NCBI GenBank assembly: GCA_002339165.1
Contig: DDJS01000008.1
Span: forward strand, 1-5,140
Origin: Cellvibrionales bacterium UBA2618
GTDB taxonomy: Bacteria; Pseudomonadota; Gammaproteobacteria; Pseudomonadales; Porticoccaceae
Length of the DNA: 5,140 nt
Direction: 5' to 3'
Shown here in pieces: positions 1 to 5,140 of this stretch. A program made the translations under genes and the position numbers. The number at the start of each line of letters is the position of its first letter. The first letter of the stretch is position 1. The notes below the pieces were generated by a model. That model searched no databases. It was not told the origin of the DNA and was given only the letters and a program-made list of their open reading frames with translations.

Positions 1-4
1 CATC

Positions 5-33
5 ACTGCGGTGATTCTGCCAATCACCGCAGT
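5..33. repeat. Perfect 12-bp inverted repeat, 5-base loop
   Basis: The arms ACTGCGGTGATT (5-16) and AATCACCGCAGT (22-33) are exact reverse complements around CTGCC. A shorter overlapping stem is also possible: ATCAC (2-6) with GTGAT (11-15) around TGCG. The two structures would exclude each other in RNA. No T-run follows the long stem on the + strand (TTGACCAT comes next), so it does not look like an intrinsic terminator in that direction. What lies left of base 1 is unknown, so it could still belong to an upstream gene. It may be an operator or RNA structure; the function is not known. Confidence 0.7.
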
Positions 34-38
34 TGACC

Positions 39-60
39 ATCAGTTTGTCTAAAAACTGAT
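39..60. repeat. Perfect 8-bp inverted repeat, 6-base loop
   Basis: ATCAGTTT (39-46) and AAACTGAT (53-60) pair exactly around GTCTAA. The repeat begins five bases after the larger inverted repeat at 5-33 and shares its CAGTT core. It is AT-rich and not followed by a T-run, so a terminator role is not supported. It may be a second operator or RNA hairpin in the leader of the transporter gene. Confidence 0.6.
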
Positions 61-101
61 TGCCGTCAGCCGCCTCGACGGGTATGTTAATGGTCTATAC
101 C

Positions 102-124
102 GCAGTTGTGTTGCCCAGAACTGC
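102..124. repeat. 6-bp inverted repeat GCAGTT/AACTGC
   Basis: GCAGTT (102-107) and AACTGC (119-124) pair around an 11-base loop. The left arm lies within ACCGCAGTTG (99-108), an exact copy of bases 26-35. A 6-bp stem with a long loop is weak by itself. It is listed because it is the third inverted repeat with the same CAGTT/AACTG core in 124 bases. Confidence 0.35.
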
Positions 125-164
125 CCCGCAACGTCGAGTGCGCCGAACCGGCTCGTATTAATCT

Positions 165-171
165 AGGTAGG
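165..171 (+). promoter_or_regulatory. Ribosome binding site of the MATE gene
   Basis: AGGTAGG lies eight bases before the ATG at 180, a good Shine-Dalgarno position. It supports this ATG as the true start. Confidence 0.6.
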
Positions 172-179
172 TCTGTTGT

Positions 180-1580
180 ATGAACGGCGATAGTGCAGAG
201 CACAACCGGGCTCTGGATGGCGCTATTGTGCCGACCTTTATCCAGTATCTGCTGCCGTCATTGATCGGCCTGCTGGCCATGACCTCGGGGTCGCTGGTCG
301 ATGGTATTTTTATCGGCAACTACGTTGGCGTTACCGCGCTGGCCGCGGTCAACCTGATCATCCCAATCCTGACGTTGAGCTTTGGTATTTGCATTATGGT
401 GGGCGTCGGCGCGTCGGTGCGCGGTGGTAAGTATCTCGGCGAAAAGAATATTCCGGCGGCCTCAGCGATCTTTAGTAAGACACTCATATTCATGGTGTTT
501 TATGGCTTTTTGGCGATCGCAATGGCGCTGCTATTTGAGCGCCAGTTGTTTGCCGGACTCGGCGCTAGCGCCGACTTATTTCCGGTGATGAGCGAATACT
601 ACCGGATCGCTGCGCCGTTTTTACTGCCACAATTTATCACCATCGCGCTGTACTTTTTTGTTCGCCTCGATGACTCGCCCAATCTGGCGGCCGCGGCTCT
701 GGGTGTCGGCGCAGCGCTCAATATCGCCCTCGATTATCTCTTTATTGCTGTCTATGACTGGGGTTTGGTAGGCGCAGCAATCGCCACCGGATTGTCGCAG
801 GTGGCGTCGATGCTGGTATTGCTTAGCTATTTTTTAAAGCACAAGCGCGTGCTGCGCTTTGCCTGGCGGCAAAAAGACTGGATGGAGGTGTTGCGCGCGG
901 CCTATAACGGCTTGTCTGAATTTATTAATGAGGTGTCGGGCGGAATTATCGCGTTGATTTTTAACTGGATGTTGATTCAGCGCGCGGGGGTGGAAGGCGT
1001 CGCCGCGATCACCGTGGTCAACTACATGTTAATGGTTGGTTTTATGGCCTTTTTTGCCATATCCGATAGCATTCAGGTGATGGTCTCACAAAATTTCGGT
1101 GCGCGTAATCCCGAGCGGATACGCGCATTTTTGAAAACCGCGCTGGTCGCGGTCGGTCTGGTCGGCGCTCTGTGTATCGCTGTGTTGTTGAGCGCCAGTG
1201 AGCCATTGATTGGACTGTTTATCGATCATCGGGTAGGGCAGGGCGGTGATACGCTGCAACTCGCGATGACCTTTGTCGGCTTCGTCTGGCCGCTGTTTTT
1301 ATTTGCCGGTGTCAATATGTTGATATGCGGTTATCTGACCGCCATCCATCGGCCGTTTCAGTCGGGTTTGATTTCGATTAGTCGCAGCCTGATTCTGCCT
1401 GCCGCTCTATTGACCCTGTCGTACAGTGTTTTGAGCGATTACCGGTTTATCGCCGCGTTGCCGGTGGCCGAAGGATTGACCTTTGTACTGGCGTCTTTCA
1501 TCTATCTGCGGGATACGCCCTTGCGTGCGGTGCGTCGCGAAGAGCAAGAGGTTGCGCGCTCAAATGCCCCAATAGAGTAG
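180..1580 (+). CDS. MATE family efflux transporter (MepA/DinF-like)
   Basis: This 466-residue inner-membrane protein has the usual length and pattern of a multidrug and toxic compound extrusion (MATE) transporter, with about twelve hydrophobic segments between residues ~18 and ~445. Such proteins export cationic drugs or metabolites by Na+ or H+ antiport. Recognisable motifs include DGIFIGNYVG (41-50) followed by ALAAVNL in the first segments. The half-protein signature around RLDDSP (162-167) continues into NIALDYLFI (181-189) and GAAIATGLSQ (198-207). The second half has the matching SQNFGARNPERI (303-314) and GYLTAIHRPFQSG (384-396). The family usually has RxDGxP at 162-167; here the Gly is Asp165. 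The charged tail after ~446 is cytoplasmic. The ATG at 180 has a good ribosome site. No partner gene (regulator or membrane fusion protein) adjoins it, and the next gene belongs to leucine catabolism, so the substrate cannot be inferred. Family assignment is firm; subfamily and substrate are not. Confidence 0.93.
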   Translation: MNGDSAEHNRALDGAIVPTFIQYLLPSLIGLLAMTSGSLVDGIFIGNYVGVTALAAVNLIIPILTLSFGICIMVGVGASVRGGKYLGEKNIPAASAIFSKTLIFMVFYGFLAIAMALLFERQLFAGLGASADLFPVMSEYYRIAAPFLLPQFITIALYFFVRLDDSPNLAAAALGVGAALNIALDYLFIAVYDWGLVGAAIATGLSQVASMLVLLSYFLKHKRVLRFAWRQKDWMEVLRAAYNGLSEFINEVSGGIIALIFNWMLIQRAGVEGVAAITVVNYMLMVGFMAFFAISDSIQVMVSQNFGARNPERIRAFLKTALVAVGLVGALCIAVLLSASEPLIGLFIDHRVGQGGDTLQLAMTFVGFVWPLFLFAGVNMLICGYLTAIHRPFQSGLISISRSLILPAALLTLSYSVLSDYRFIAALPVAEGLTFVLASFIYLRDTPLRAVRREEQEVARSNAPIE

Positions 1581-1681
1581 CCAAACAGATCTGCCGGAGC
1601 GTCCCAATTGCTGTGCAACGTATCGGTTTGATGATGCCAAAAGGTTTAGCAGGCCTGGTAATAAACGGCGTAATAGACATA

Positions 1682-1702
1682 CTTATCGACATCGTTGATA
1701 AG
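1682..1702. repeat. 9-bp stem with 3-base loop in intergenic region
   Basis: CTTATCGAC (1682-1690) pairs with GTTGATAAG (1694-1702) around ATC, with one G-U pair. It lies about 100 bases after the MATE stop codon. The following bases (GTCCTCTCAC) contain no T-run, so it is not a standard Rho-independent terminator. Role unknown. Confidence 0.4.
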
Positions 1703-1735
1703 GTCCTCTCACACCACTGCATGCTTCCAGAAATC

Positions 1736-1759
1736 GGGTGGTTTCAAAAAACCGTACCC
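1736..1759. repeat. Bulged hairpin just upstream of the liu promoter
   Basis: GGGT (1736-1739) pairs with ACCC (1756-1759), and GGTTT (1740-1744) pairs with AAACC (1749-1753), leaving a CAAA loop and a two-base GT bulge. It ends eight bases before the palindromic operator. No T-run follows on either strand, so a terminator for the MATE transcript is not supported. Confidence 0.35.
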
Positions 1760-1766
1760 ATCAATA

Positions 1767-1784
1767 CTTTACGTTGACGTAAAG
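1767..1784. promoter_or_regulatory. Probable LiuR operator (perfect 18-bp palindrome)
   Basis: CTTTACGT (1767-1774) and ACGTAAAG (1777-1784) are exact reverse complements around TG. A MerR-family dimer normally binds a dyad of this size in the promoter of its own operon. From memory, the proteobacterial LiuR motif is a palindrome of the TTTACGT-NN-ACGTAAA type, which this matches well. It ends 48 bases before the liuR start and overlaps the likely -35 region, so it is positioned to control liuR and the liuA-liuB genes behind it. Direct binding is inferred. Confidence 0.8.
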
Positions 1785-1797
1785 GTCATATTATACT
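1768..1797 (+). promoter_or_regulatory. Candidate sigma-70 promoter of the liu operon
   Basis: A -10 hexamer TATACT (1792-1797) lies 18 bases after TTTACG (1768-1773), a partial match to TTGACA. If used, transcription would start near 1803-1805 and give a leader of about 30 bases before liuR. The -35 element falls inside the left arm of the palindrome at 1767-1784, so bound LiuR would touch the RNA polymerase site. TTGACG (1774-1779) is a better -35 hexamer but sits only 12 bases from this -10, too close for ordinary use. The start site is not proven. Confidence 0.5.
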
Positions 1798-1832
1798 GGC
1801 TCCTCGTTCAGGCTATTTAGCTACGGTGTTTT

Positions 1833-2219
1833 ATGCGCGAGTACAGCATTTCGCAACTTTCCAAAGAGTTTCAGGTGACCACGCGCACCATTCGTCACTA
1901 CGAGGAGCGCGGGTTGGTGGCGCCGAGGCGACGCGGCCAAACGCGCATCTATAGTCCTGCCGATCGCACGCGGCTAAAACTGATTTTGCGGGGTAAGCGT
2001 CTCGGCCTGTCGCTAGAGGACTCTCGCGAGATTATCGACATGTACGAGCCGGGCAAAAGCAACATCGATCAGCTAAAAAAATTAATTACCGCCATTCAAG
2101 TCCAACGCCTGCAATTAACCCAACAGCTCGACGATATAGGCAGCCTGTTAAAAGACCTCAATCAGGCCGAAGCCGACTGTGTCGACGCACTAAAATCCAA
2201 CCGGACAGATCATTCATGA
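1833..2219 (+). CDS. liuR: LiuR, MerR-family regulator of leucine/isovalerate catabolism
   Basis: This 128-residue cytoplasmic DNA-binding protein regulates branched-chain amino acid degradation. The N-terminal MerR helix-turn-helix runs from YSISQLSKEFQVTTRTIRHY (4-23) into EERGLVAPRR. The wing follows, with RRGQTRIYSPADRTRLKLI at 33-51; the GQTRIYSPADR and LILRGKRLGLSLED (50-63) stretches are typical of LiuR. Residues ~76-117 form the long dimerisation helix. There is no metal-binding cysteine pair (only Cys116), which argues against a metal or redox sensor such as CueR or SoxR; in this family the ligand is thought to be a pathway acyl-CoA. The ATG at 1833 matches the family N-terminus, although the ribosome site is weak (ACGGTG, 1822-1827). 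It overlaps liuA by four bases (ATGA), so translation is probably coupled. The palindrome upstream implies autoregulation. Confidence 0.92.
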   Translation: MREYSISQLSKEFQVTTRTIRHYEERGLVAPRRRGQTRIYSPADRTRLKLILRGKRLGLSLEDSREIIDMYEPGKSNIDQLKKLITAIQVQRLQLTQQLDDIGSLLKDLNQAEADCVDALKSNRTDHS

Positions 2220-3385
2220 ATACTTCTTATCCCAGTTTAAATTTTAATCTTGGTAGCGATATCGACATGCTCCGCGACGCGGTATTTCAATTCTGCGCGG
2301 CAGAAATCGCGCCGCGCGCCAGTGCCATAGATCAGAGCAACGATTTCCCTTCTGATCTGTGGCGAAAACTGGGTGATATGGGCTTACTCGGTATTACCGT
2401 CAGCGAGCAATACGGTGGCTCAAATATGGGCTATTTGGCGCATGCAGTGGCTATGGAGGAGATTTCTCGCGCCTCGGCATCGGTCGGCTTATCGTATGGC
2501 GCCCACGCTAACTTATGCGTCAATCAGTTGTACAAAAATGGCAGCGAAGCGCAAAAAATGCGCTATCTGCCCAAGCTCTGCTCCGGCGAACATATCGGCG
2601 CGCTGGCGATGAGCGAACCGAACGCCGGTTCCGACGTCGTAAGTATGCAACTCAGTGCGCGGCGTCAGGGTAATCACTATGTGTTGAACGGCAACAAGAT
2701 GTGGATTACCAATGGCCCGGATGCCGATACCTATATTATTTACGCCAAAACCGACAGCTCAGCGGGCTCCAAGGGGATTACTGCATTAATTGTCGAGCGT
2801 GATACAGCGGGCTTTTCGCGCAGCCCAAAGCTCGACAAACTCGGCATGCGCGGCTCCAATACGTGCGAGTTGGTTTTTCAGGACTGCCAGGTGCCGGTAG
2901 ACAATGTCCTCGGCGGCGAGGGGCGTGGCGTGGCGGTGCTTATGTCGGGTCTCGATTACGAGCGCACGGTACTTTCCGGTGGGCCGGTAGGCATCATGCA
3001 AGCCTGTCTGGATACCGTCTTACCCTACGTGCATCAGCGCCAGCAATTTGGCCAAGCGATTGGCGAGTTTCAGTTGATGCAGGGTAAGATTGCCGATATG
3101 TATACCGAGCTGAATGCCTCGCGTGCCTACCTGTACGCCGTAGCGCGGGCCTGCGATCTCGGTCAGGACTCGCGCAAAGACGCTGCGGCGGTGATTCTAT
3201 ACACCGCCGAAAAGGCCACGCAAATGGCTCTCCAGGCGATTCAGGCGCTCGGTGGTAACGGCTATACCAATGACTATGCCGCCGGTCGTTTGTTGCGCGA
3301 TGCCAAGCTCTATGAAATCGGTGCGGGAACGTCCGAGGTGCGGCGAATGCTGATTGGCCGCGAACTATTTACCCAGAGCGCATAG
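2216..3385 (+). CDS. liuA: Isovaleryl-CoA dehydrogenase (LiuA)
   Basis: This FAD-dependent acyl-CoA dehydrogenase (389 residues, normal family length) oxidises isovaleryl-CoA to 3-methylcrotonyl-CoA, passing electrons to electron-transfer flavoprotein. It has the usual helical N-terminal domain. The first family signature, GALAMSEPNAGSD (128-140), starts the beta domain with WITNG at 163-167, and the second signature is QALGGNGYTNDYAAGRLLRD (342-361). The catalytic base separates it from straight-chain enzymes. In isovaleryl-CoA dehydrogenases the glutamate is in the LDxER segment, here Glu249 of GLDYER. The position that is the catalytic Glu of medium-chain enzymes is Ala370 in YEIGAGTSEVRR. 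The segment LMSGLDYERTVLSGGPVGIM (242-261) closely resembles human IVD. GGACAG (2203-2208) is a modest ribosome site, and the start overlaps the liuR stop. LiuR upstream and LiuB downstream fit the leucine route. Citronellyl-CoA or 2-methylbutyryl-CoA dehydrogenase is less likely. Confidence 0.96.
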   Translation: MNTSYPSLNFNLGSDIDMLRDAVFQFCAAEIAPRASAIDQSNDFPSDLWRKLGDMGLLGITVSEQYGGSNMGYLAHAVAMEEISRASASVGLSYGAHANLCVNQLYKNGSEAQKMRYLPKLCSGEHIGALAMSEPNAGSDVVSMQLSARRQGNHYVLNGNKMWITNGPDADTYIIYAKTDSSAGSKGITALIVERDTAGFSRSPKLDKLGMRGSNTCELVFQDCQVPVDNVLGGEGRGVAVLMSGLDYERTVLSGGPVGIMQACLDTVLPYVHQRQQFGQAIGEFQLMQGKIADMYTELNASRAYLYAVARACDLGQDSRKDAAAVILYTAEKATQMALQAIQALGGNGYTNDYAAGRLLRDAKLYEIGAGTSEVRRMLIGRELFTQSA

Positions 3386-3395
3386 CGAGTCGCCC

Positions 3396-5003
3396 ATGAC
3401 CATTATTCAATCCACACTGAATACCCGTAGCGCCGAGTTCGCCGCCAACACCGCGGCAATGGCAGCGCGAGTCGACGATTTGCGCAGCACCCTCGAAGCG
3501 ATCGCTCGCGGTGGTGGCACAGCCGCATGCGAACGGCACGTCGGTCGCGGCAAGTTACTGGTGCGGCAGCGGATTCGAGCGCTGCTCGATCCGGGTTCGC
3601 CGTTTTTAGAATTTTCGGCGCTGGCAGCCCATCAGGTCTATGGCGAAGACGTGCCAGCGGCGGGTATCATCACCGGCATTGGTCGAGTGAGCGGGCTGGA
3701 ATGTCTGATCGTCGCTAACGATGCCACCGTCAAGGGCGGCAGTTATTACCCACTGACGGTAAAAAAACACCTGCGCGCTCAGGCCATCGCCGCCGAAAAT
3801 CACCTACCTTGTATTTATCTGGTCGATTCGGGCGGGGCCAACCTGCCGCGTCAGGATGAGGTGTTTCCCGACCGCGAGCATTTTGGTCGCATTTTCTTTA
3901 ATCAAGCCAATATGTCGGCGCAAAATATACCGCAGATCGCCGCAGTGATGGGTTCGTGTACTGCCGGAGGGGCCTATGTGCCTGCCATGGCCGACGAGTC
4001 GATTATCGTTGCCGAGCAGGGCACGATTTTTCTCGCGGGACCACCGCTGGTAAAAGCGGCCACCGGCGAAGTGGTCAGCGCCGAGGAACTGGGCGGCGCC
4101 GACGTCCACTGCCGAACCTCGGGCGTGGCTGATCACCTCGCTAACAATGATAGACATGCGCTGGATTTGGTGCGCCGCGCCATTGCCCGTCTCAATCGGG
4201 TGAAGGTTGCGCAGGGCGACATCCGCGAGGCGCGCGAACCGCTCTACTCGCCGCGTGAAATATACGGCGTGGTGCCTGCCGATGCGCGGGTCGCCTACGA
4301 TGTGCGCGAGGTGATCGCGCGGATCGTCGATGGCTCTGAACTGGACGAATTTAAGGCCCTCTTCGGCACCACCCTGGTGTGTGGGTTTGCGCGCATCTTG
4401 GGTTATCCAGTGGGCATTGTCGCCAATAATGGCATTCTGTTTGGCGAGTCGGCCCAGAAGGGAGCGCACTTTGTCGAACTCTGCGCGCAGCGTAAAATCC
4501 CACTATTGTTTTTACAAAACATCAGCGGTTTTATGGTCGGTAAGCAATACGAAAACTCCGGTATTGCCAAGCATGGCGCGAAGATGGTGACCGCAGTAGC
4601 GACTGCCAATGTACCCAAGTTTACGCTGTTGATCGGCGGCTCGTTTGGCGCAGGCAACTACGGCATGTGCGGTCGTGCCTACGATCCACGATTTTTATTT
4701 ATGTGGCCCAACGCGCGTATTTCGGTGATGGGCGGCGAGCAGGCAGCGGCGGTTTTAGCCCAGGTAACGCGTGACAAACACGAGCGCGATGGTAACGAAT
4801 GGAGCACCGAACAAGAGGCGCTTTTCAGGCGACCGATTGTCGAGGATTACGAGCATCAGGGGCATCCTTACTATGCCTCGGCGCGGCTTTGGGACGATGG
4901 TGTGATCGACCCCGCCGACACCCGCATGGTATTGGGTTTGGCGATTTCAGCGAGCTATAACCGACCGATCGGCGAGACCAAGTTTGGTATTTTCAGAATG
5001 TGA
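3396..5003 (+). CDS. liuB: Methylcrotonoyl-CoA carboxylase beta (carboxyltransferase) subunit, LiuB
   Basis: This is the 535-residue carboxyltransferase subunit of 3-methylcrotonyl-CoA carboxylase. It moves CO2 from carboxybiotin on the alpha subunit (LiuD, not in the window) to 3-methylcrotonyl-CoA, making 3-methylglutaconyl-CoA. The N-domain has GRGKLLVRQRIRALLDPGSPF (50-70) and the CoA-site stretch GSCTAGGAYVPAMADESIIV (186-205). The C-domain has LFLQNISGFMVGKQYE (371-386) and GGSFGAGNYGMCGRAYDPR (414-432), then MGGEQAAAVL (445-454). Phe417 lies in GGSFGAG; as I recall, this residue marks methylcrotonyl-CoA enzymes, whereas geranyl-CoA carboxylases (AtuC) have Gly. The frame is open to an ATG at 3354, but that start would overlap liuA by 32 bases and add 14 residues. 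The ATG at 3396 gives 535 residues, which as I recall is the length of the Pseudomonas protein. Its ribosome site is weak (GAG, 3387-3389), so translation probably depends on coupling to liuA ten bases upstream. Confidence 0.95.
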   Translation: MTIIQSTLNTRSAEFAANTAAMAARVDDLRSTLEAIARGGGTAACERHVGRGKLLVRQRIRALLDPGSPFLEFSALAAHQVYGEDVPAAGIITGIGRVSGLECLIVANDATVKGGSYYPLTVKKHLRAQAIAAENHLPCIYLVDSGGANLPRQDEVFPDREHFGRIFFNQANMSAQNIPQIAAVMGSCTAGGAYVPAMADESIIVAEQGTIFLAGPPLVKAATGEVVSAEELGGADVHCRTSGVADHLANNDRHALDLVRRAIARLNRVKVAQGDIREAREPLYSPREIYGVVPADARVAYDVREVIARIVDGSELDEFKALFGTTLVCGFARILGYPVGIVANNGILFGESAQKGAHFVELCAQRKIPLLFLQNISGFMVGKQYENSGIAKHGAKMVTAVATANVPKFTLLIGGSFGAGNYGMCGRAYDPRFLFMWPNARISVMGGEQAAAVLAQVTRDKHERDGNEWSTEQEALFRRPIVEDYEHQGHPYYASARLWDDGVIDPADTRMVLGLAISASYNRPIGETKFGIFRM

Positions 5004-5140
5004 TGGATGCACTGGGTCGCACGTCACGCGAAGGATGACGCGTGTCACAGCCATATTTTCAACGCTAGGTTTCCACTGCAAGGTTTTCACCGGTGAGTTG
5101 TCTAGGATAGGTTGTCGAGAATAGGCCATTGAGAATAGGC
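5004..5140. other. Non-coding spacer after liuB
   Basis: No plausible gene start is visible in these 137 bases, and no intrinsic terminator with a T-run is seen. The stretch contains a GC-rich 6-bp stem, CACGCG (5025-5030) with CGCGTG (5039-5044) around eight bases. It also has a 10-bp palindrome, TCACCGGTGA (5087-5096), and a tandem repeat that reaches the window edge. In many liu operons liuC follows liuB closely, so a spacer this long is notable. It may be a break in the operon or a long leader to the next gene. Confidence 0.6.
5097..5140. repeat. 14-bp tandem repeat, three imperfect units at the window edge
   Basis: The units are GTTGTCTAGGATAG (5097-5110), GTTGTCGAGAATAG (5111-5124) and GCCATTGAGAATAG (5125-5138), followed by GC. 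Units 1 and 2 agree at 12 of 14 positions. Units 2 and 3 agree at 10 of 14, and GAGAATAGGC occurs exactly twice (5117-5126 and 5131-5140). The array may continue beyond the window. The period is too short for a CRISPR and there are no spacers. It could be a minisatellite or a row of protein-binding sites; the function is unknown. Confidence 0.65.

Noticed and set aside
60..88. Sigma-70 promoter for the MATE gene (TTGCCG, 17 bases, TATGTT)
   Set aside because: Each hexamer matches only 4 of 6 positions, and other equally weak pairs occur nearby (for example TATTAA at 156-161). There is not enough support to call it.
162..179. Similarity between TCTAGGTAGGT before the MATE gene and TCTAGGATAGGT near 5101
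   Set aside because: The match is short and has an indel. The first copy is explained by the ribosome site, so chance is the simplest reading.
1498..1722. 74-codon open frame on the - strand across the MATE gene end and the intergenic region
   Set aside because: It overlaps 83 bases of the MATE gene antisense, shows no family resemblance and has no convincing promoter or ribosome site.
3354..3395. Upstream ATG for liuB, giving 14 extra residues
   Set aside because: It would overlap liuA by 32 bases. The ATG at 3396 gives the typical 535-residue protein.
3804..4469. 221-codon open frame on the - strand within liuB
   Set aside because: It lies wholly antisense to a confidently identified gene, has no recognisable domain and has an arginine/histidine-rich make-up typical of antisense shadows.
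5025..5044. Rho-independent terminator after liuB
   Set aside because: The stem is only 6 bp with an 8-base loop, and no T-run follows directly (the nearest, ATTTT, is about ten bases away).
4947..5129. 60-codon open frame on the - strand across the liuB end and the tandem repeat
   Set aside because: Its start lies in the 14-bp repeat and its end is antisense to liuB. The peptide has no recognisable feature.
5097..5140. CRISPR array at the window edge
   Set aside because: The units are 14 bases, contiguous and without spacers, and no cas gene is present.

Overview
The window is a conventional stretch of what looks like a gammaproteobacterial chromosome. Four genes lie on the + strand. The leader-to-LiuR-to-LiuA-to-LiuB arrangement, the MerR-type LiuR and its palindromic operator are typical of Gammaproteobacteria such as Pseudomonas, Shewanella and marine relatives. 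Base composition looks moderate (mid-50s % GC by eye, not computed). A marine or Cellvibrionales-like host is only a guess; the sequence does not fix the genus.

Layout. Bases 1-179 are a non-coding leader dense in inverted repeats built on CAGTT/AACTG and ACTGCGGT/ACCGCAGT. A 466-residue MATE-family multidrug or metabolite efflux transporter follows (180-1580). A 252-base intergenic stretch (1581-1832) carries two imperfect hairpins, an unproven 48-codon open frame, and a perfect 18-bp palindrome (1767-1784) that overlaps a promoter. Next comes the start of a leucine/isovalerate utilisation (liu) operon: liuR (1833-2219), liuA (2216-3385, overlapping liuR by ATGA) and liuB (3396-5003, 10 bases after liuA). 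The last 137 bases (5004-5140) contain no visible gene. They hold a small hairpin, a 10-bp palindrome and three tandem copies of a 14-bp unit that run to the window edge.

How the genes work together. Leucine is transaminated and oxidatively decarboxylated to isovaleryl-CoA. LiuA oxidises that to 3-methylcrotonyl-CoA. LiuB is the carboxyltransferase subunit that, with the biotin-bearing LiuD, carboxylates it to 3-methylglutaconyl-CoA. LiuC (hydratase) and LiuE (HMG-CoA lyase) would complete the route to acetyl-CoA and acetoacetate. LiuC, LiuD and LiuE are not in the window and must lie downstream or elsewhere. LiuR probably controls the operon and itself through the palindrome. The MATE gene shows no evident functional link to leucine catabolism and is probably a separate transcription unit.

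I see no mobile element, CRISPR array, tRNA or rRNA, and no convincing novel system. The parts most worth a second look are the repeat-rich leader of the MATE gene and the tandem repeat after liuB, where liuC would usually be expected.
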